Source of the DNA: Sulfitobacter sabulilitoris
GTDB lineage: Bacteria; Pseudomonadota; Alphaproteobacteria; Rhodobacterales; Rhodobacteraceae
Assembly (NCBI RefSeq): GCF_005887615.1
Contig: NZ_VANS01000002.1
Coordinates: 558,001 to 622,000, forward strand
DNA length: 64,000 bases
Direction: 5' to 3'
Position 1 is the stretch's first letter. Each line of letters opens with the position of its first letter. Position numbers and translations under genes: made by a program. Positions 8,225-18,719 of this stretch are shown piece after piece. Below the pieces are notes generated by a model. That model made no database searches. It saw only the letters and a list, made by a program, of their open reading frames with translations, and was not told the DNA's origin.

Positions 8225-10285
<2,061 letters not shown>

Positions 10286-10352
10286 TCACCCTAACTGGTG
10301 CATCAAGTCACGCGCAACGCGGCGTCACCGCATGCAGCTGGAGGGGCGATAG

Positions 10353-10811
10353 GTGATCAGATGGGCAAATCCCAGGGACGCGGATGCGCTGGCGCTAGTG
10401 TTCCACGCCGCTGTGCGCGATGGCCCCAGCCCCTATACCGAGGCACAGCGCGCCGCCTGGTCGCCAGAGCCGCGCAGCGGTGACCCGTGGAGCGCGCGGC
10501 TGGCCGGGCTCGACACCGCGGTGATCGAGCGGTCTGGCGCGATCACCGGGTTCATGTCGCTCGAACCGCCGGAGTATATCGACCTTGCCTTCATCGTGCC
10601 GGGCGCGCGGGGGCAAGGTGGCTTTCGCCGTCTGTACGACCGGATCGAGGCGCACGCGCGCGCACAGGGGGCCGCGCGGCTTCGGACCCATGCCAGCCTG
10701 ATGGCCGAGCCCGCCTTTCACGCGATGGGGTTTCGGGTTATCACACGCCAAAGCATAGACCGCGCCGGTCAATCGATCGACCGCGCCCTGATGGAGAAAC
10801 CGCTGACATGA
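10353..10811 (+). CDS. GNAT family N-acetyltransferase (GTG start)
   Basis: A 152-residue acetyltransferase with a GTG start preceded by GAGGGG at 10341-10346. It opens with [20 protein letters not shown], the usual first strand and helix, and has the acetyl-CoA-binding region [19 protein letters not shown] near residues 81-99, where the canonical Q/R-x-x-G-x-G/A motif is loosely kept. The last part ([20 protein letters not shown]) matches the family's closing strand and helix. The substrate is unknown. It overlaps rppH by ATGA, so the two are co-translated. Confidence 0.82.
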   Translation: MIRWANPRDADALALVFHAAVRDGPSPYTEAQRAAWSPEPRSGDPWSARLAGLDTAVIERSGAITGFMSLEPPEYIDLAFIVPGARGQGGFRRLYDRIEAHARAQGAARLRTHASLMAEPAFHAMGFRVITRQSIDRAGQSIDRALMEKPLT

Positions 10812-11290
10812 CGCCCGACGAGATCGCCAAGCTGCCATACCGCCCCTGTGTCGGGCTGATGGTCGTCAACGCGGCCGGCGAAGTGTTCGTCGGCCAGCGC
10901 CGCGACAACGACGCCGCCGCTTGGCAGATGCCGCAGGGCGGTGTGGACAAGGGCGAGACGCCGCGCGACGCGGCATTGCGCGAATTATGGGAAGAGACCG
11001 GGATCACCGCCGATCTTGTCACCATCGAGGCCGAGACCGAGGGCTGGCTTCCCTACGACCTGCCGCACGATCTGGTGCCGAACATCTGGCGCGGGCGGTT
11101 CCGCGGGCAAGAGCAAAAGTGGTTCCTGTTGCGCTTTCACGGGTCGGATGACCAGATCGACATCGCAACCGAGCATCCGGAGTTTTCACAGTGGTGCTGG
11201 CTCAAGCCGCAGGACCTTGTGGCCAATATCGTGCCGTTCAAGCGCGCGGTCTACCAGTCGGTGCTGAACGCATTCGGTGACAGGCTCTAA
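10808..11290 (+). CDS. rppH: RNA pyrophosphohydrolase (Nudix)
   Basis: A 160-residue Nudix hydrolase that removes pyrophosphate from 5' triphosphorylated RNA or cleaves dinucleoside polyphosphates. The RppH/IalA opening is clear ([20 protein letters not shown], then [13 protein letters not shown]), and the full Nudix box spans residues 44-66 with RELWEETG as its catalytic core. [11 protein letters not shown] near 101 is typical of RppH. Alphaproteobacterial members are also named invasion-associated IalA. It is coupled to the upstream acetyltransferase and convergent with the next GNAT gene. Confidence 0.93.
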   Translation: MTPDEIAKLPYRPCVGLMVVNAAGEVFVGQRRDNDAAAWQMPQGGVDKGETPRDAALRELWEETGITADLVTIEAETEGWLPYDLPHDLVPNIWRGRFRGQEQKWFLLRFHGSDDQIDIATEHPEFSQWCWLKPQDLVANIVPFKRAVYQSVLNAFGDRL

Positions 11291-11297
11291 TCCTCGG

Positions 11298-11894
11298 TCA
11301 GGGCCGCAAGAGCGGCACGTGCGGGCCCGCGGTTTCGGGCAGGACCCCGAGCACGCGCGGGTCGTCGTCGATTTCAACCTGCTGGCGCGTCACGGAAAAC
11401 CCGCTGCGCAGGTAGAAGGGCAGCGCCTGCGGGCTGTCGATGGTACAGGTATGGACGTGAAACCGTGATATGTCGCGCGCCCAGGCGCGGCTGATCGCCT
11501 CGTTCATCAGCGCGCGCCCCGCGCCGGATCCGATCAGCGCCGGCGTCAGCCCGAAATAGGCCAACTCGCAAGCACCATCCTCGCGGAAATCCAGTTCCAG
11601 CAGGGCTTCGTCCTGTCCGTCGTGCGCGAGAGTAAAGATTTCGACACCGGGGTCGGTGATGATGCCCCTCAGCGCATCGTCGGAAAGCCGCAGCCGCCCG
11701 TACCACAACCACTCCAGCGCGCCCACGCGGGCAAAGATATCGCGATACCACTCCAGGTCGGGCGTGACCCTGCGCAATTTCACATCCTCGGGCAGCGTGC
11801 CGGGCCGCAGGCGGGGTCTGGACCGCATTTCAAGATGCGTGACGATCATCGCCACCTTGCCCGCCGGAACGTCGTGAAGGCCGTCTGCGATCAT
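11298..11894 (-). CDS. GNAT family N-acetyltransferase
   Basis: A 198-residue acetyltransferase. The core is well kept: AYFGLTPALIGSGAGRALMN near residues 119-138 supplies the acetyl-CoA pyrophosphate-binding loop, and FHVHTCTIDSPQALPFYLRS near 152-171 the closing strand and helix. LEWLWYGRLRLSDDAL near 59 is typical of a roseobacter GNAT subgroup. Substrate unknown. Three bases separate its start from the stop of the adenosine-kinase-like gene upstream on the same strand, so it is probably the last gene of an nth-kinase-GNAT operon. Confidence 0.85.
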   Translation of the reverse strand: MIADGLHDVPAGKVAMIVTHLEMRSRPRLRPGTLPEDVKLRRVTPDLEWYRDIFARVGALEWLWYGRLRLSDDALRGIITDPGVEIFTLAHDGQDEALLELDFREDGACELAYFGLTPALIGSGAGRALMNEAISRAWARDISRFHVHTCTIDSPQALPFYLRSGFSVTRQQVEIDDDPRVLGVLPETAGPHVPLLRP

Positions 11895-11897
11895 GGA

Positions 11898-12887
11898 TCA
11901 CACCAGGCCTTCGGCGCGGAACACGTCGATCATGTCGATCTCCGGGCGGGGGCCGACATGGCCGATGACCTCGGCCGCGCAGAGGTTTCCCATGCGTCCG
12001 CAGGTCGCCAGGTCGCGGCCCGTGGCCAGACCGTACAGGAAACCGGCGGCGAATTGGTCGCCCGCGCCGGTGGCGTCCACGGGCACGACCTTGTGCACGG
12101 GCACGTCGATGCGGGTGTCGCCTTCGATGATGGTGACGCCGTCGCCCGACCGGGTACAGACCACCAGCGGGCACATCGCGGCGGTGCGCGCCAGCGCATC
12201 CTCAAGGTTGTCGGTTTCGAACAGCGACCGGATCTCCGCTTCGTTTCCGATGACGTAATCCAGTTCATCGCCGATCATACGCAGGAAATCGTCGCGGTGC
12301 CGATCGACGCAGAACGGATCGGAGATGGCGATGCCCGCCTTGCCGCCCGCCGCGCGCGTCAATCGCGAGGCTTGCAGGAAGGCCTCCTTGCCCTTGTCCT
12401 TGTCGAACAGATACCCTTCGAGGAACATGATCCGCGCCTTGCCGGCGACGGTGTCGGGCACGTCTTCGGGCCCGAGATCGGTGGAGATGCCAAGATAGGT
12501 GTTCATCGACCGCTCGCCATCGGGCGAGACAAAGATCATCGACCGCGATGTGGGCAGATCGCCGCCCGCGACGGGCGCGTTCACGAAATGTGTGCCGCCG
12601 TCGATCATCGACTGCGCGTAAAACCGCCCCAGCGCATCGTCGTGCACCCGCCCGATGAAGGCCGTGGGCAAACCCAGCGCACCGGCGCCCGCGACGGTGT
12701 TGGCCACCGATCCGCCGGGCGTCTGCAAGCGGTCGGCCATCGCGGCATACAAGACCTCGCCGCGGTCGCGTTCGATCAGTTGCATGATGCCTTTCTCGAT
12801 CCCCATGTGATCCAGAAAATGGTCGTCGGCATGGGCGATGACATCGACAACGGCGTTGCCGATGCCCACGATTTCGTACTGGGTCAT
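11898..12887 (-). CDS. PfkB family sugar/nucleoside kinase (adenosine kinase-like)
   Basis: A 329-residue ribokinase-family kinase of the adenosine kinase-like group widespread in alphaproteobacteria. The N-terminal signature GIGNAVVDVIAH is at residues 8-19, GGSVANTVAGAGALG near 58 is PfkB motif 1, and the catalytic motif VDATGAGDQFAAGFLYG is near 275, where the aspartate of GAGD is the general base. Adenosine or another nucleoside is the likely acceptor, but ribokinase-type sugars cannot be excluded. Its start overlaps the nth stop by four bases (ATGA). Confidence 0.86.
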   Translation of the reverse strand: MTQYEIVGIGNAVVDVIAHADDHFLDHMGIEKGIMQLIERDRGEVLYAAMADRLQTPGGSVANTVAGAGALGLPTAFIGRVHDDALGRFYAQSMIDGGTHFVNAPVAGGDLPTSRSMIFVSPDGERSMNTYLGISTDLGPEDVPDTVAGKARIMFLEGYLFDKDKGKEAFLQASRLTRAAGGKAGIAISDPFCVDRHRDDFLRMIGDELDYVIGNEAEIRSLFETDNLEDALARTAAMCPLVVCTRSGDGVTIIEGDTRIDVPVHKVVPVDATGAGDQFAAGFLYGLATGRDLATCGRMGNLCAAEVIGHVGPRPEIDMIDVFRAEGLV

Positions 12888-13528
12888 TCGGTTTTGTCCT
12901 CGTAGGGGCAGAGATCGCGGATAATGCAGGTCGGGCACATCGGCTTGCGCGCCTTGCAGTGATAGCGGCCGTGCAGGATCAGCCAGTGGTGGGCATGCAA
13001 CTGGAAATCGGCAGGCACGTTGTCTTCGATGGCACGCTCCACCGCGTCCACGGTCTTGCCCGGCGCGATACCTGTGCGATTGCCGACGCGAAAGATATGC
13101 GTGTCCACGGCCTGCGCGGGCTGGTGCCACCACATGTTCAGCACGACATTGGCGGTCTTGCGGCCCACGCCCGGCAGGCTTTGCAGCGCGGCGCGGGAAT
13201 TGGGCACGATGCCGTCATACTCCTCGACCAATATCCGGCTCAGCTTGATCACGTTCTTGGCCTTTTGACGGTAAAGGCCGATGGTCTTGATATGCTCGAT
13301 CAGCCCCTCTTCGCCCAGGTCGAGCATCTTTTGCGGCGTGTCCACGCGCGCGAAAAGCGCCTTGGTGGCCTTGTTCACGCCCGCGTCCGTGGACTGCGCG
13401 GACAACGCCACGGCCACGACCAGGGTATAGGCATTCACATGATCCAGCTCGCCCTTTGGTTCGGGATCGGCGGCGTGAAAGCGGGTAAAGATCTCGCGGA
13501 TCGTGTGATAGTCGAGCTGTTTGGCCAT
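12884..13528 (-). CDS. nth: Endonuclease III
   Basis: A 214-residue base-excision repair enzyme, a bifunctional DNA glycosylase/AP lyase that removes oxidised pyrimidines. It has the helix-hairpin-helix LPGVGRKTANVVLNMW near residues 112-127, including the catalytic lysine, the catalytic aspartate in VDTHIFRVGNR near 137, and the C-terminal [4Fe-4S] ligands in CKARKPMCPTCIIRDLC (C-x6-C-x2-C-x5-C). Length matches the family. The ATG at 13528 gives the canonical opening; the frame runs further upstream without similarity. It is coupled to the kinase gene by ATGA. Confidence 0.95.
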   Translation of the reverse strand: MAKQLDYHTIREIFTRFHAADPEPKGELDHVNAYTLVVAVALSAQSTDAGVNKATKALFARVDTPQKMLDLGEEGLIEHIKTIGLYRQKAKNVIKLSRILVEEYDGIVPNSRAALQSLPGVGRKTANVVLNMWWHQPAQAVDTHIFRVGNRTGIAPGKTVDAVERAIEDNVPADFQLHAHHWLILHGRYHCKARKPMCPTCIIRDLCPYEDKTE

Positions 13529-13682
13529 GCGCCTTGGTATAGGCGTTTCAAGCGAGGGGGCAAGAGATGCGCCTGCCGCCGCCGTCGAATTTGTCAGGTC
13601 TGGCGGCCGTGACATGCGAATCGCACCGGTTAAGCGCAAGTTTCGGGTCGATTTGCCGATGTCCGGGGGGTATTTTGGCCCC

Positions 13683-14543
13683 ATGACACAGCTTGCCCCA
13701 CATCCCGATACCTCCGACAGCAGCTATCACTACAACGTGGTGCGCCGCGCCATCGACCGGATCGACGCTGCCGATGCGCCGCTGTCGCTCGAGGCGCTGG
13801 CCGCCGAGATCGGGATGAGCCCGGCGCATTTTCAGCGGCTGTTCTCGGCCTGGGTCGGGGTATCGCCCAAGCGGTATCAGCAATATCTGACGCTGGGCCA
13901 TGCCAAGACCCTGCTGCGTGATCGCTTTACCACGCTCGAGGCGTCGCATTCGCTCGGGCTGTCTGGCGGTGGCCGCTTGCACGACCTGTTCGTGAGGTGG
14001 GAGGCGATGAGCCCCGGCGCATTCGCCCGCGCGGGCGAGGGGTTGGTGATCCGCTGGGGGTGGTTCGACAGCCCCTTCGGTCCAGGCCTCGTGATGGGCA
14101 CCGAAAAGGGGATCTGCGGTATCGGCTTTGCTGCGGAAATGGGCGAGCAGGCGGCCTTTGCCGATCTGGCAGGGCGCTGGCCGCGCGCCCGCTTCGTCGA
14201 AGATCCCGCGATGCTGCATGACTGGGCGATGGCCGCCTTCGGCCTGAACGCGCAGCGCGAAACGCCACTGTTCCTGATCGGTGCGCCGTTCCAGATCAAG
14301 GTCTGGGAGGCCTTGCTGACGATCCCTACGGGACAGGTCACCACCTATTCCGAAATCGCGCAGGCCGTGGGCAACCCGCGCGCGGTGCGTGCGGTCGGCA
14401 CGGCGGTGGGGCGCAATCCGATCAGTTGGCTCATTCCCTGTCACAGGGCTCTGCGCAAATCGGGCGGTCTTGGGGGCTACCACTGGGGCCTGCCGGTGAA
14501 ACGTGCGATGCTGGCGTTCGAGGCGGCGCGCGCCGACGTGTGA
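13683..14543 (+). CDS. AraC-type HTH / O6-methylguanine-DNA methyltransferase fusion (Ada-like, short)
   Basis: A 286-residue DNA repair protein. Residues 15-110 are an AraC helix-turn-helix region (PLSLEALAAEIGMSPAHFQR, then GVSPKRYQQYLTLGHAKTLL). Residues 115-280 are the alkyltransferase domain, with GAPFQIKVWEALLTIPTGQV near 200, the helix-turn-helix AVGNPRAVRAVGTAVG, and the acceptor cysteine in IPCHRAL near 253. The N-terminal Ada zinc domain with its methylphosphotriester-accepting cysteines is absent, so the protein probably cannot switch on as classical Ada does. It is divergent from nth across about 155 bases, consistent with a DNA-repair neighbourhood. Confidence 0.9.
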   Translation: MTQLAPHPDTSDSSYHYNVVRRAIDRIDAADAPLSLEALAAEIGMSPAHFQRLFSAWVGVSPKRYQQYLTLGHAKTLLRDRFTTLEASHSLGLSGGGRLHDLFVRWEAMSPGAFARAGEGLVIRWGWFDSPFGPGLVMGTEKGICGIGFAAEMGEQAAFADLAGRWPRARFVEDPAMLHDWAMAAFGLNAQRETPLFLIGAPFQIKVWEALLTIPTGQVTTYSEIAQAVGNPRAVRAVGTAVGRNPISWLIPCHRALRKSGGLGGYHWGLPVKRAMLAFEAARADV

Positions 14544-14712
14544 TCGCCGGTCCGTCGCGGCACCGCATCCCGCCCGCATTTGGCCACCATGCGCGGGAAG
14601 CTGCCGATGCGCGGCGGATGCGGCTTTTCGCCCCCTGTCGCCGCACCTATATGTACGTCCGAGACCAATTGCCCTGCCCGAACGGGGCTGCAACGCATGA
14701 AGGCAATCTTAT

Positions 14713-15378
14713 ATGTTTACTGTTAAATCTCCTCTCGTCATCGCGCTGTCGGGTGCGGTGGCACTTGGTGCCTGCACACAGCCGGGCGCCATCGGGCAGA
14801 ACTCCAACAACCCCAAGACCCAGCAGGGCGCCCTGATCGGCGCGGGCGCCGGTGCGCTTGTGGGCGCGTTGTCCAAGGGCGACGGCAACCGTGGTGACGG
14901 CGCACTTGTCGGCGCGGTGATCGGCAGCGCGATCGGCGCCGGCATCGGCTACTCGCTCGACAAGCAAGAGGCCGACCTGCGCCGCCAGGTGGGCAACAGC
15001 AACGTGCAGATCACCAACACCGGCGACCGTCTGATCGTGACCCTGCCGCAGGATATCCTGTTCGCCACCGACAGCTTTGCGGTGCGCCCCGACCTGCAGA
15101 GCGATCTGAACGCCGTGGCGGGCAACCTGCGCCAGTATCCCAATTCGACCATCCAGATCATCGGGCACACCGATAGCGATGGCGATGCCGCCTATAACCA
15201 GCAGTTGTCTGAGCGTCGCGCCAATGCGGTGGCGCAGGTGTTGCTGAACGCGGGCGTGGGTGCCGCGCGTGTCCAGGCCTTCGGCCGCGGCGAAAGCCAG
15301 CCCGTCGCAAGCAACCTGACGCCCGCTGGCAAGGCGCAGAACCGCCGGGTCGAGATCGTGATTCTGCCCAACGCCTAA
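14713..15378 (+). CDS. OmpA family lipoprotein with glycine-zipper segment
   Basis: A 221-residue outer-membrane lipoprotein of the YiaD type. The signal peptide ends in the lipobox LGAC, with lipidated Cys at residue 21. A glycine-zipper region (LIGAGAGALVGALSKGDGNR, then LVGAVIGSAIGAGIGYSLDK) covers about residues 41-79. The OmpA peptidoglycan-binding domain follows, with IQIIGHTDSDGDAAYNQQLS near 149-168 and the ending QNRRVEIVILPN. It is a single-gene unit followed by a clear intrinsic terminator. It probably helps anchor the outer membrane to the cell wall. Confidence 0.93.
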   Translation: MFTVKSPLVIALSGAVALGACTQPGAIGQNSNNPKTQQGALIGAGAGALVGALSKGDGNRGDGALVGAVIGSAIGAGIGYSLDKQEADLRRQVGNSNVQITNTGDRLIVTLPQDILFATDSFAVRPDLQSDLNAVAGNLRQYPNSTIQIIGHTDSDGDAAYNQQLSERRANAVAQVLLNAGVGAARVQAFGRGESQPVASNLTPAGKAQNRRVEIVILPNA

Positions 15379-15408
15379 GGCGCGGCGATCACAGCGGAAA
15401 ATATGCCA

Positions 15409-15445
15409 AAGGGGCCTCGGATCCTGTCCGGGGCCCTTGCTTTTT
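15409..15445 (+). terminator. Intrinsic terminator after OmpA lipoprotein gene
   Basis: A GC-rich hairpin (AAGGG...CCTCGGA pairing with TCCGGGGCCCTT, one bulged G and one G-T pair, five-base loop) is followed by GC and five T residues, 31 bases after the stop. Confidence 0.85.
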
Positions 15446-15502
15446 GTGCCATGCGCCGCAGGTTCTAGGCCAACACGCTTGAACTGATATGGAAGACGGA
15501 CA

Positions 15503-16045
15503 ATGGCATCTTATTCGATTTTGGGCCTTTCGGGCTCGCTCCGCCGCGAGGCGACCAACCGCAAGCTTCTGCGCGAGGCCGCGCGGCTGTTCGGTGATTG
15601 CCGCTTTACCGAGGGCGACCTGAAAATGCCGGTCTATGACGGCGACGACGAGCAGGCCGACGGCGTGCCCAAGCCGGCGCAGGTGTTGGCCGAACAGATC
15701 AAAGCCGCCGACGCGATCCTGATTTCGACGCCGGAGTACAACAAGGGCCCGTCCGGGGTACTGAAAAACGCGCTCGACTGGGTCAGTCGGACAGAGGGCA
15801 ACCCGTGGGAGGGCAAGCCGGTGGCGGTGATGTCCGCAGCGGCAGGCCGGGCGGGCGGCGAGCGCGCGCAGATGATCCTGCGGTCATTCATGGTGCCGTT
15901 CCAGCCCCGCATCCTTCAGGGTCCGGAAATGCATCTGGCGAACTCGTCGAACCAGTTCGATGAATCGGGCCAACTCAAGGGCGACATGTACATCGACACG
16001 CTGACGCAGTTGATGGCGAACCTGCGGACCGAGATCGAACGCTAG
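15503..16045 (+). CDS. NADPH-dependent FMN reductase family protein
   Basis: A 180-residue flavodoxin-like reductase of the ChrR/NAD(P)H quinone or FMN reductase family. The FMN phosphate-binding loop is ILGLSGSLRREATNRKLLRE at residues 6-25, and the second flavin-contact motif STPEYNKGPSGVLKNALDW lies near 74-92. Family members reduce quinones, azo compounds, chromate or free FMN using NAD(P)H; the physiological substrate is not determined. It is convergent with the FAD oxidoreductase gene, seven bases apart. Confidence 0.9.
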   Translation: MASYSILGLSGSLRREATNRKLLREAARLFGDCRFTEGDLKMPVYDGDDEQADGVPKPAQVLAEQIKAADAILISTPEYNKGPSGVLKNALDWVSRTEGNPWEGKPVAVMSAAAGRAGGERAQMILRSFMVPFQPRILQGPEMHLANSSNQFDESGQLKGDMYIDTLTQLMANLRTEIER

Positions 16046-16052
16046 AGCGCGG

Positions 16053-17099
16053 CTATAGCGAGGCCTCGACCTCGAAACCCTCGGGGATCGTGTCACGATC
16101 CTCGAGCAGCAGATCGGCCATCACCTGCGCGACCTTCGGCGCCATGCCGAAGCCGATCTTGAACCCGCCGTTCGCGATGTAATGCCCCGGTCTCGCCGGC
16201 CATGCGCCCAGCATGGGTGCGCGGCTTCGGGCGCGGGGCCGCACACCGGCCCAGCGGGCGATGACGGGGGCGTCGCGCAGCACCGGAACAGCAGCGCGCG
16301 CACGGGCCAGAACCTCGTCGAGTTTCGCATCGGTCGTTGCCGGTGCGTCATAGTCCCGCTCGGAGGTCGAGCCGATGGCGACAGTGCCGTCGGCGTGCGG
16401 GATCACGTGCAGACCGTCCACGAAAAGCTGTGGCGCGTCCGGCGGCGCGGCGAAATCCAACACTGCCGCCTGGCCCTTGACGCCTGCGCCGACGATGCGG
16501 CTGCGCCCCTCGCCGAGCGCCCGGAGGCCCTGCACGCCGGTCGCCCATATCGTCGGCCCACGATCGGCGCCCTCCGCCACTACCTCGACGCCCCTGCTGC
16601 GCAGCGCAAGGACCAGCGCGTCGCACGCGCGGCGCGGGTGGATTCGCGCGCTCAGGGTGTCGTGAACGATCATCCCGCTGGCGCTGGGCAGGGACCACGC
16701 ATCGCCCGTCGCCGGGATCACCCTCCAGTCGGCGCGCCCCTGCCACAGGTCCTGCGCCGTGACCGCGCGGCGGCGGGCCAGGGCCAGCGCGGCATCGTCG
16801 GCAATCGCCTGTATCCTGCCGCTGCGGGCATACCCCGCGTCGCCGCCGCCAGCCGCCTCGACCTCGGCCCAGAATTCCGATGCCATCAACAGGCTGTCCA
16901 GTTGAAACGCCTTTTTCGGGTTCCAGTTTTCCGGCACATGCGGGGCCAGTGCACCCACGATGCCGCCGCTGCTGCCCGCGCCCGCGCCATGCGGGTCTAT
17001 CAGCCGCACTCGCGCGCCCCGACGGACACAGGCCCACGCGATCGACAGGCCAAAGATACCCGCCCCGCGCACCGTGATATCCGCCCCCATTTCGCGCAT
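16053..17099 (-). CDS. FAD-dependent oxidoreductase, DAO fold (MnmC C-terminal-domain-like)
   Basis: A 348-residue DadA/DAO-fold flavoprotein. The Rossmann FAD motif ITVRGAGIFGLSIAWACVRR lies near residues 8-27, and substrate-domain segments include GSTSERDYDAPATTDAKLDE near 245 and RWAGVRPRARSRAPMLG near 285, a pattern shared with the FAD domain of MnmC. That domain removes the carboxymethyl group from cmnm5(s2)U34 of tRNA. Supporting this, the mnmD methyltransferase, the other MnmC half, starts 64 bases away on the opposite strand. A glycine or D-amino-acid oxidase role is the main alternative. The ATG at 17099 is used; 17090 (MGADITV) is equally possible. Confidence 0.75.
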   Translation of the reverse strand: MREMGADITVRGAGIFGLSIAWACVRRGARVRLIDPHGAGAGSSGGIVGALAPHVPENWNPKKAFQLDSLLMASEFWAEVEAAGGGDAGYARSGRIQAIADDAALALARRRAVTAQDLWQGRADWRVIPATGDAWSLPSASGMIVHDTLSARIHPRRACDALVLALRSRGVEVVAEGADRGPTIWATGVQGLRALGEGRSRIVGAGVKGQAAVLDFAAPPDAPQLFVDGLHVIPHADGTVAIGSTSERDYDAPATTDAKLDEVLARARAAVPVLRDAPVIARWAGVRPRARSRAPMLGAWPARPGHYIANGGFKIGFGMAPKVAQVMADLLLEDRDTIPEGFEVEASL

Positions 17100-17163
17100 T
17101 GCCAAAGCCTGCCCCCTGCCGCACTGTCCGTTTGATTTCAGCGCGACCTTACAGGGGCAGCCC

Positions 17164-17835
17164 GTGCAGAACCAGACGGCAGACGTGACTTGGAACGCGC
17201 AGGATGTGCCTGTGTCCACCCGCTTCGACGACCCCTATTTCAGCCTTGATGACGGTGCCGCGGAAACGCACCACGTGTTTCTGGACGGCAACGACCTGCC
17301 GGCGCGATTTGCGCCTGGGTTCCACATTGCCGAGCTGGGCTTTGGCACCGGCCTGAACCTTCTGGTGGCCTGGAACGCGTGGGTGCGGGCCGGGCAGGCG
17401 GAGCCGCTGCGCTTCACCAGTTTCGAGCTTTATCCCCTGTCGTGCGATGACATGGCGCGCGCGCTGGCGCGGCATCCGCAGTTCGACGGCAGGCGCGATG
17501 CCTTGCTGGCGGCATGGTCGCCCGAACAGCGTCACGTGTCGCTGCCCGGGCTGGAGGCCGAGATCGTGCATGGGGATGCCCGCGAGACACTGCCCGATTG
17601 GCCCGGTCGCGCCGATGCGTGGTTTCTGGATGGGTTCTCGCCGGCCAAGAACCCGGAGCTTTGGTCGCCCGATCTGATGCGGGCCGTGGCCCAGCGGACC
17701 GCGCAGGGCGGCACGGTGGCGACCTATTCCGCCGCCGGTTTCGTACGGCGTGGCCTGAGCGACGCCGGCTTTGACGTGCGCCGTGTGCAGGGCTATGGCC
17801 GAAAACGCCACATGACGCGTGGAACTTTGAGATGA
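17164..17835 (+). CDS. mnmD: tRNA 5-methylaminomethyl-2-thiouridine(34) methyltransferase (stand-alone MnmC methyltransferase half)
   Basis: A 223-residue SAM-dependent methyltransferase equal to the N-terminal domain of E. coli MnmC; it finishes the mnm5 group on wobble uridine 34. The SAM-binding region IAELGFGTGLNLLVAWNAWV lies near residues 54-73, the acidic loop EIVHGDARETLPDWP near 133, and the family motif WFLDGFSPAKNPELW near 152-166. The start is a GTG at 17164 with AGGGG ending six bases before it. It is head-to-head with the FAD oxidoreductase and overlaps the transporter gene downstream by ATGA. Confidence 0.92.
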   Translation: MQNQTADVTWNAQDVPVSTRFDDPYFSLDDGAAETHHVFLDGNDLPARFAPGFHIAELGFGTGLNLLVAWNAWVRAGQAEPLRFTSFELYPLSCDDMARALARHPQFDGRRDALLAAWSPEQRHVSLPGLEAEIVHGDARETLPDWPGRADAWFLDGFSPAKNPELWSPDLMRAVAQRTAQGGTVATYSAAGFVRRGLSDAGFDVRRVQGYGRKRHMTRGTLR

Positions 17836-18719
17836 CCCATGCCACCATCGTGAGCCAGTCCAACAACGTGCGGCTTGGCATCGGCCTGATGATCCTGACG
17901 ACGCTTGTCTTTGCTTTGCAAGACGGCATTTCGCGGCATCTGGCGGGCGAATACAACGTCTACATGGTCGTGATGATCCGCTATTGGTTCTTTGCGGCCT
18001 TCGTGATCGCCATCGCGCGGCGCAAGGCGGGGGGCATCCGGGCCGCCGCGCGCACGCGACAGCCCGCGCTTCAGATCCTGCGCGGCCTTCTGCTGGTGAC
18101 CGAGATCTGCGTCATGGTCGTGGGCTTCACCGTCCTGGGCCTTGTCGAGAGCCACGCGGTCTTTACTTGCTATCCGCTGCTGGTGGCCGCCTTGTCGGGT
18201 CCGATCCTGGGCGAGCGTGTCGGCTGGCGGCGCTGGGCGGCGATCGGGGTGGGGTTCATCGGCGTGCTTATCATCCTGCAACCGGGAATGGCTGTGTTCG
18301 ACCCGGCGGCGATCATTCCGCTGATCGCGGCGGTGATGTTTGCGGTCTACGGTCTGCTGACGCGCTATGCCGCGCGGCGCGACAGTACCGCCACCAGCTT
18401 TTTCTGGACGGGCACGACAGGGGCGATTGCCGTAACATGCGTTGGCGTATGGTTTTGGGAGCCGATGATCGCGCGGGACTGGGCGTGGATGGCAACGCTT
18501 TGCGTTACCGGCGCGCTGGGGCACTGGCTGCTCATCCGGTGCTACGAGGTCGCGGAGGCCAGCGCGGTGCAGCCCTTTGCATATCTGCAGCTTGTCTTTG
18601 CATCCCTTCTGGGCATTGCCGTCTTTGGCGAAGTCGTTCGGGTGAACGTGGCCACGGGGGCCGCTCTTATCGTGGCGGCGGGGCTATTCACCCTGTGGCG
18701 CGAACGACAAAAGGGTTGA
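17832..18719 (+). CDS. DMT superfamily (EamA) transporter
   Basis: A 295-residue inner-membrane protein with about ten membrane segments arranged as two EamA repeats: the first from LGIGLMILTTLVFALQDGIS, the second from IIPLIAAVMFAVYGLLTRYA. The repeat-ending motif LIVAAGLFTLWRERQ closes the protein. Such proteins export amino acids, nucleosides or other metabolites; the substrate is not predictable here. It is coupled to mnmD by ATGA. The last 36 bases overlap the end of the convergent lytic transglycosylase gene. Confidence 0.88.
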   Translation: MTHATIVSQSNNVRLGIGLMILTTLVFALQDGISRHLAGEYNVYMVVMIRYWFFAAFVIAIARRKAGGIRAAARTRQPALQILRGLLLVTEICVMVVGFTVLGLVESHAVFTCYPLLVAALSGPILGERVGWRRWAAIGVGFIGVLIILQPGMAVFDPAAIIPLIAAVMFAVYGLLTRYAARRDSTATSFFWTGTTGAIAVTCVGVWFWEPMIARDWAWMATLCVTGALGHWLLIRCYEVAEASAVQPFAYLQLVFASLLGIAVFGEVVRVNVATGAALIVAAGLFTLWRERQKG

